A model generated the notes under the pieces. The model searched no databases and had not been told where the DNA came from. It worked only from the letters and a program-made list of their open reading frames with translations. This document shows, piece after piece, positions 59,646 through 64,000 of a stretch of 64,000 nt of DNA (positions are counted from its first letter, which is position 1; each line of letters opens with the position of its first letter). Made by a program: the position numbers and the translations under genes. The stretch comes from an uncultured Emticicia sp. (GTDB lineage: Bacteria; Bacteroidota; Bacteroidia; Cytophagales; Spirosomataceae), in contig NZ_CALCZQ010000032.1 in assembly GCF_937903345.1 (NCBI RefSeq), positions 329,069-393,068 of the forward strand. Direction: 5' to 3'.

Positions 59646-62495
59646 CTAAACAATTTTATTTTGAAAAAAAGCAAATATTTGCCTGCGGAAAACAAATCCT
59701 AGAAGCAAGAGGATGAAAGCTGAACCAAGTAGGATTGCCAAGGTGAAATTTGAGCCTATTCGAATTGGTACCGCTTGACCAATCAAAATAAAATTTGACC
59801 AATAAAATGGGTGGTCGGAATACAAGCGAATCAAGTCAATTTTAGAGAGTTGTATGGCTTCGTCGGTGGCGTATCCTTTTTGTAAATAATGATAAAATTG
59901 TTTCGATAAATTAGACAAGCTTTCGTCATGGGCATTCCAGATGGTTGTGATAACCGACGGACAACCTGCAAACTGAAAAGCTCGTGCCAAACTAATTATT
60001 CCTTCGCCTTTACGTATTTTTCCTTTGCCTGTTTCACATGCACTCAGCACCACTAATTGAGTGTTTTGGAGTGAAAGATTATATAATTCTGAAGAATATA
60101 GTCTAAAATCTTTGCCTTCTGGAAAGAGTGCAATAAAAGATTTCTCAGGGTCTTGGTCATCTACTTGGGCGTGAGTGGCAAAGTGAATGATGCCTTTGTT
60201 AAAATAACTTTTTTGAAAATTTCTTTTAGTTGCTTGTTTATTAAGGAGAATCTGGCCCTGGATACCAGCAATTTCGTTGACCGCAGCAGGCAACGCCTTG
60301 AATCCTTTGTCTCGATAACGTTTTGTTTCGGCACCATTGCTAAAAGGAGCATACACAATGATATCAGTATTTTGCCTCTCATGATGAGCATCGAAGTGTA
60401 AAGTTGCAGAGTTTGCATAAGAAAAGGTGTATTTATAAACCAAATAATCTGCTTGTGCATTTGGTTCTAAAACCTCGAAAGGCAAAAATCCGATGATTTC
60501 ATGGCGTGAAACAATGATTTTAGTAATGTTTTGAAGTGTTTTTTCTATAGGTTGGAGTAATAATTTATAGGTTTTTTTAGACAAAAGATGCCCTTTAAAA
60601 GCATCAATACCTGGTGGATTATTGATACTTTGATAAAGCTTCTGGATGTCCGATTTGATATTTTCAGCATTTTCGAGCTTAATAATTTCATATTTTTCTT
60701 TATTTGTTGCCAAATAAAATAGTGTTTTTTCTCCAAGAAAATAAGAAATAAAAGTAGTGTTTTGTGCCAATTTTTGTTGTGTTCCTTTCAACGAAATTTG
60801 GCGATTGTCGTATTTAAGTTTGTAATATTTTTCAGATTGATTTTGAATTTTATTTATCACGTGATTGAGCCTTATTTTTGCTTCTGAAAGTTCGGCGATG
60901 GTTTTGTCATTTTCGGAATCTAATAATTTTACTTGCAGCTTCACGATTATTTGTCGCAAACTTGCTTCAGTTTTTAAAAGGCTATCATTTAGTATTTTAG
61001 GTCTGATTTTTTGCTCATTTATGACATCGCCAAGTGTTGCAGATTTGCTTGCTTCAAGCACATAAAAAAACGCTTCTGCCCATTCATCTGATTTTGTTTT
61101 TTGCCATAAAAAATAAATACTTTCGAGGGCTTTTTCATAGATTGGATACACTTTTTCGCTGTAAAAAAGTTTCGATTCGGGTATATCAAAATCCTTACGG
61201 AGGCGAGCTACAAAATCAATGATAAACAAATACGTATTTGCCGATTCTTTGGCATTTGAACTTTCCAACAACTTGGCTTTTTTAACATGTGCAATAAAAT
61301 ATTCTTGCGGAGCAATCACTCGCTTAAAAACCCTAAGCTCTGAATGGGTATTTTGTTCTACTTTTTTTTCAGTAGCGATGATTGTTTTTTCACCACTTTC
61401 CAGTAAGAACTGCCGTCCTAAGGGGGGATTTAATTCAGTGGCCATTATTGCTTTTTCGCAATGCTGGAGAGCTTCATTGATATTTTCTTTTTTTTCTGAA
61501 ACTTCACTCAAACCATTTTCTATGCGTGCTACTTGCACTCCTTTTTGGTGGTGAAAGTTTTGAGTAAATATTTTCAATGCTTGTTTATAAAATTTTTCGG
61601 CTAGGTCAGGTTTTTGCAATGATAAATAGGCTTCCGCTCGTAGCGTCAAGATATTTATCCATTGTCGAGGTTGGGCTTCTTTCGATTTTCTATAAAAATT
61701 CTCGGCTGATATTAGAGCTTTGAGTGTTTCGGAGGGTTGTTTCATTTGCTGAAAACAACGTCCCATTGCCAGGTATACAACCGATGTTTTATCATCACTT
61801 TCGGCCATTGGAAGAGCTTCTTTCAGTAGTTTTAGGGCATCTATGTATTCTTTTTTTTCTCGATAATATTTGGCCATATTGCTTAAAACTGCATACTGAT
61901 TTAGGCTTACATGCTCTTGTTTGCCAATCTGACGAGCTTCTTGAAAATAATTGAAAGCTTGTTCTGAATCGCCAAGGTCATCAACTAATCGACCATAATT
62001 ACTCAAGTATGTGACAACAAAAGCTGACATTTTTTGCTCTAACCATTTCTTTTTTAGCAGAAAATTATACCCAATTTTAAAGTGTTTTTCAGCCAAATTT
62101 AGCTTATTTGGTATTCGGCGGTAATATTCGGCCAGTTCGGCATTTAGTTGAAAAAAAAGTGTATCGTATGCAATTCCTTTTACGTATTTTAGATTTTGTA
62201 AGCCCTCCGAAACACACCGAGAGGCCTTTTCATAATCATCGTTTGTAACATAGAAATCTACAGCTTTAAACAAATACATCTGAATATAAAATGGATATTT
62301 CTGCTGTTTAAATAACCTTTTTTGTTCGTTTTTATAAATAATTTCTGCTTTTCCGGTCGAAATTTGATGGTTTTGTAGTTTCGAGTAAACCTCATCTCTT
62401 AGGCTATTGATTTTGGCAATAGTAGGTTCGGGCTGTGCCGATGCAGACAGCCCACCTATCAAAATCAGTTCTAAAAAAAATAAAAGTCTTTTCAT
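59646..62495 (-). CDS. Secreted TPR-CHAT cysteine protease with C-terminal membrane anchor
   Basis: The 949-residue product has a signal peptide (MKRLLFFLELILIGGLSASAQ). Residues 30-380 are TPR helices (YYRRIPNKLNLAEKHFKIGY, AVLSNMAKYYREKKEYIDALKL, FYKQALKIFTQNFHHQKG), followed by a long helical linker and a CHAT domain at about 640-900. The caspase-like dyad is clear: histidine in GIIHFATHAQVDDQ (about 773) and cysteine in VLSACETGKGKI (about 817). A hydrophobic helix and basic tail (FILLLLGFVFRRQIFAFF) close the protein. The topology puts TPRs and protease on the periplasmic side. CHAT proteins are proteases used in defence, development and surface regulation. It is 36 bp downstream of the secreted 369-residue protein gene. 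Confidence 0.92.
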   Translation of the reverse strand: MKRLLFFLELILIGGLSASAQPEPTIAKINSLRDEVYSKLQNHQISTGKAEIIYKNEQKRLFKQQKYPFYIQMYLFKAVDFYVTNDDYEKASRCVSEGLQNLKYVKGIAYDTLFFQLNAELAEYYRRIPNKLNLAEKHFKIGYNFLLKKKWLEQKMSAFVVTYLSNYGRLVDDLGDSEQAFNYFQEARQIGKQEHVSLNQYAVLSNMAKYYREKKEYIDALKLLKEALPMAESDDKTSVVYLAMGRCFQQMKQPSETLKALISAENFYRKSKEAQPRQWINILTLRAEAYLSLQKPDLAEKFYKQALKIFTQNFHHQKGVQVARIENGLSEVSEKKENINEALQHCEKAIMATELNPPLGRQFLLESGEKTIIATEKKVEQNTHSELRVFKRVIAPQEYFIAHVKKAKLLESSNAKESANTYLFIIDFVARLRKDFDIPESKLFYSEKVYPIYEKALESIYFLWQKTKSDEWAEAFFYVLEASKSATLGDVINEQKIRPKILNDSLLKTEASLRQIIVKLQVKLLDSENDKTIAELSEAKIRLNHVINKIQNQSEKYYKLKYDNRQISLKGTQQKLAQNTTFISYFLGEKTLFYLATNKEKYEIIKLENAENIKSDIQKLYQSINNPPGIDAFKGHLLSKKTYKLLLQPIEKTLQNITKIIVSRHEIIGFLPFEVLEPNAQADYLVYKYTFSYANSATLHFDAHHERQNTDIIVYAPFSNGAETKRYRDKGFKALPAAVNEIAGIQGQILLNKQATKRNFQKSYFNKGIIHFATHAQVDDQDPEKSFIALFPEGKDFRLYSSELYNLSLQNTQLVVLSACETGKGKIRKGEGIISLARAFQFAGCPSVITTIWNAHDESLSNLSKQFYHYLQKGYATDEAIQLSKIDLIRLYSDHPFYWSNFILIGQAVPIRIGSNFTLAILLGSAFILLLLGFVFRRQIFAFFQNKIV

Positions 62496-62531
62496 GCTTT
62501 CGGCTCATTTGTAATAATCACTATTTTTCAA

Positions 62532-63641
62532 TTATTCTTCAGTTCCGGCAGTTGGTGGCGGCACACGAAAAGCCAAAATTGCTCGTAAATTTGTACCTGA
62601 GGGTAGGTACAAAGTAAAAGGTATATTGTTATCAATAACATTGCCCAAATAATCGTCTAAATAGTTTATGCGGTTAATGATATTTCCGTTTGTGTCAAAA
62701 TATTGTCCGATAGTATTGGCAGAAGCACGGTGCGTAAATATTCTCATACGATAAACGGGCAAACTTGATGATTTTGGCAAAAAATAAATAATACCATAGT
62801 TGTTTTGTGGTTTATTCGTGGTTTTAGGGAATGACAGAATGCTATTTGTAATCAAAAACCACGGCGATGTACTAATAATATTATAATTATCAGGGTTTGC
62901 AATGCTCATTCCTGACAATAGATTCACGGTTGTGTTGACCGTAATTATTTTGTCTAGAACAGACACAAATGGACTATATTTTTCGATATAAACTTTATTG
63001 GTAAAACGATACGCTTTTAGACCCATGATGTTTCCTTCTCGACGTTCGTAACTGCCAGCTTCTCGTACTAAATAGATTAGATTCGTATCATCAGATTTTA
63101 TTGCAACATCAATAGGCTGATTATAAATTGATTGATTAACCCATTGCGATTGTCCAACAAGGGTCAGGATTTCGGCTGATGAAAGGTTTTGCATGGTTTG
63201 GTTCAATACATTTTCAAAAACGATAACTTCTTGATTATCAAGCAAAAAGCCGTTGGGAGCAGAGCCGCCGAGCGTTGTTTTTATATCGCCAATGGCGTTG
63301 TCCTGTGGTTTGAAATCTCTTATGCCGCTTGCGGTATAAGTGTTTCCAATACCGACATTGAGTGTAAAAGACTTTATATTTGCAATTTGAGCATTATTGA
63401 ATGACTGAACGGGGCAGTTGAGGCAAGTCCAATTTGTGCCATTAAAAACTCGTACCACATTGAAAGTTTGGTCGAAAACCATCATGCCCAACTGTGGATT
63501 GGTAAAATTGGCGATTTGAGAATTGCTTAAAATAGGAAGTTTGATATTGCCAGAACCACCAGCCGTAATCGTTACTGACTGAGCTGTTGCTACACAAACA
63601 AATATCAGTAACAGAGCAATAGCACTCAAAAACTTTTTCAT
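62532..63641 (-). CDS. Secreted protein with tail-fibre-like N-terminal motif
   Basis: The 369-residue protein has a signal peptide ending CVATAQ. The stretch LPILSNSQIANFTNPQLGMM, then VFDQTFNVVRVFNGTNWTCL, resembles the repeated LP..L/GMxVY..xxxNGxNW unit of secreted Bacteroidota surface proteins that precede fibre-like or cell-surface domains. The remainder is beta-rich and ends in a proline-containing tail (AFRVPPPTAGTEE). No enzymatic motif is visible. It is separated from the CHAT gene by 36 bp, so the two are probably co-transcribed, and it could be the substrate or partner of the protease. A terminator lies upstream of it at 63733. Confidence 0.65.
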   Translation of the reverse strand: MKKFLSAIALLLIFVCVATAQSVTITAGGSGNIKLPILSNSQIANFTNPQLGMMVFDQTFNVVRVFNGTNWTCLNCPVQSFNNAQIANIKSFTLNVGIGNTYTASGIRDFKPQDNAIGDIKTTLGGSAPNGFLLDNQEVIVFENVLNQTMQNLSSAEILTLVGQSQWVNQSIYNQPIDVAIKSDDTNLIYLVREAGSYERREGNIMGLKAYRFTNKVYIEKYSPFVSVLDKIITVNTTVNLLSGMSIANPDNYNIISTSPWFLITNSILSFPKTTNKPQNNYGIIYFLPKSSSLPVYRMRIFTHRASANTIGQYFDTNGNIINRINYLDDYLGNVIDNNIPFTLYLPSGTNLRAILAFRVPPPTAGTEE

Positions 63642-63732
63642 TTCAATAGTTTTTTACAAATACCTGAATTTAAAAACTTACCGGAACAACCTAATCATTT
63701 GTACGAATTTAGTCATAAATTATTATAAAACA

Positions 63733-63772
63733 TACACTCCCTACATCTTCAATTTTTGATGCGGAGAGTGTA
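63733..63772 (-). terminator. Hairpin downstream of the right-edge gene
   Basis: TACACTC (63733-63739) pairs with GAGTGTA (63766-63772), and an inner CATC/GATG pair extends the stem. On the minus strand it is followed by T-rich text. It ends the partial gene at 63804 and precedes the 369-residue gene. Confidence 0.6.
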
Positions 63773-63803
63773 GCTAATTTTATATTATAAGTTTATTTCT
63801 GCT

Positions 63804-64000
63804 TTATTTTTTTGCATAATCATACGTAGGCTTTATTTGTCCTGTTCCAATTAGGGCAGGCAAAGCGGGACAGAGCGTTAGATTATTTGAAAGTACACCC
63901 GATGCACTTCCTACCACAAAGTTACGAGATATACAACCAATATTTGAGTTAAAATCTAAACCTAATTCTTTGTTTGTCCAAATTGTGTTAGATCGGAAGA
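63804..64000 (-). CDS. C-terminal part of a secreted-type protein of unknown function
   Basis: The open frame starts outside the right edge and ends at TAA 63804-63806. The 65 visible residues read NTIWTNKELGLDFNSNIGCI, then FVVGSASGVLSNNLTLCPAL, ending in PTYDYAKK. Two cysteines could form a disulfide. No domain is recognised. By composition it resembles the secreted 369-residue neighbour. The last eleven bases of the window match the start of a common sequencing adapter, though they also translate in frame. Confidence 0.45.
   Translation of the reverse strand, partial: FRSNTIWTNKELGLDFNSNIGCISRNFVVGSASGVLSNNLTLCPALPALIGTGQIKPTYDYAKK

Noticed and set aside
1..64000. tRNA, rRNA or known riboswitch genes
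   Set aside because: No cloverleaf, ribosomal or recognised aptamer sequence was noticed by eye; a covariance search could not be run.

Overview
The window reads as chromosomal DNA of an AT-rich, free-living member of the Bacteroidota, probably order Cytophagales (Emticicia/Arcicella/Flectobacillus-like). This placement is an inference. It rests on signal peptides ending in ...FAQ/YSQ, many secreted plant-polysaccharide enzymes, promoters of the Bacteroidota type (TTG, 19-22 bp, TAnnTTTG), few Shine-Dalgarno sites, and family choices such as NIPSNAP, DUF1330, alpha-E/DUF403 and HxlR. No rRNA, tRNA, CRISPR array, prophage or intact insertion sequence was found.

Left part (1-16.5 kb), all on the minus strand, is a long catabolic run. 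It holds a GH105-like rhamnogalacturonyl hydrolase cut by the window edge, rhamnose mutarotase, GH39, a GH43-like propeller, a large BNR/sortilin-like propeller protein, a secreted alpha/beta hydrolase, an amidase, a DUF1028 protein, a serine beta-lactamase-family hydrolase, a DUF3500 gene broken by one TGA, and a GH95 alpha-fucosidase. The content suggests use of rhamnose- and fucose/arabinose-bearing plant glycans, but no SusC/SusD pair lies in the window.

16.8-28 kb is mainly housekeeping: glyA, pssA, a metallo-beta-lactamase-fold hydrolase, an RsmI-like methyltransferase, selD, a GH125 alpha-mannosidase, an ASCH-domain protein and a class C-type serine hydrolase. 28.8-35.2 kb is a complete tripartite RND efflux operon (adaptor, pump, outer-membrane factor) behind a short membrane protein. 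35.6-46 kb mixes a membrane-anchored possible transcription regulator, a GH43-discoidin-FN3 enzyme, a secreted esterase, DinB, YjdM, NIPSNAP, nitroreductase, cold-shock protein, DUF2200 and an SDR epimerase.

46-64 kb holds an HxlR-controlled divergent pair with visible operators, a GNAT-like protein, a PfkB kinase, a MoxR/ChlI-type ATPase, nagA, an alpha-E plus transglutaminase pair, a nucleoside symporter, an M16 peptidase, and a secreted, membrane-anchored TPR-CHAT protease in a probable operon with two secreted proteins of unknown role.

Signs of decay and repeats are the most unusual content. Two REP-associated (RAYT-type) transposase genes are both dead, and each sits beside its own kind of small palindromic repeat. 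Two genes carry a single in-frame TGA. A short gene is frameshifted. Degenerate heptanucleotide (period-7) repeats recur in at least seven intergenic spacers. A perfect 14-bp inverted repeat overlaps the promoter of the alpha-E gene and ends two bases before its start codon.
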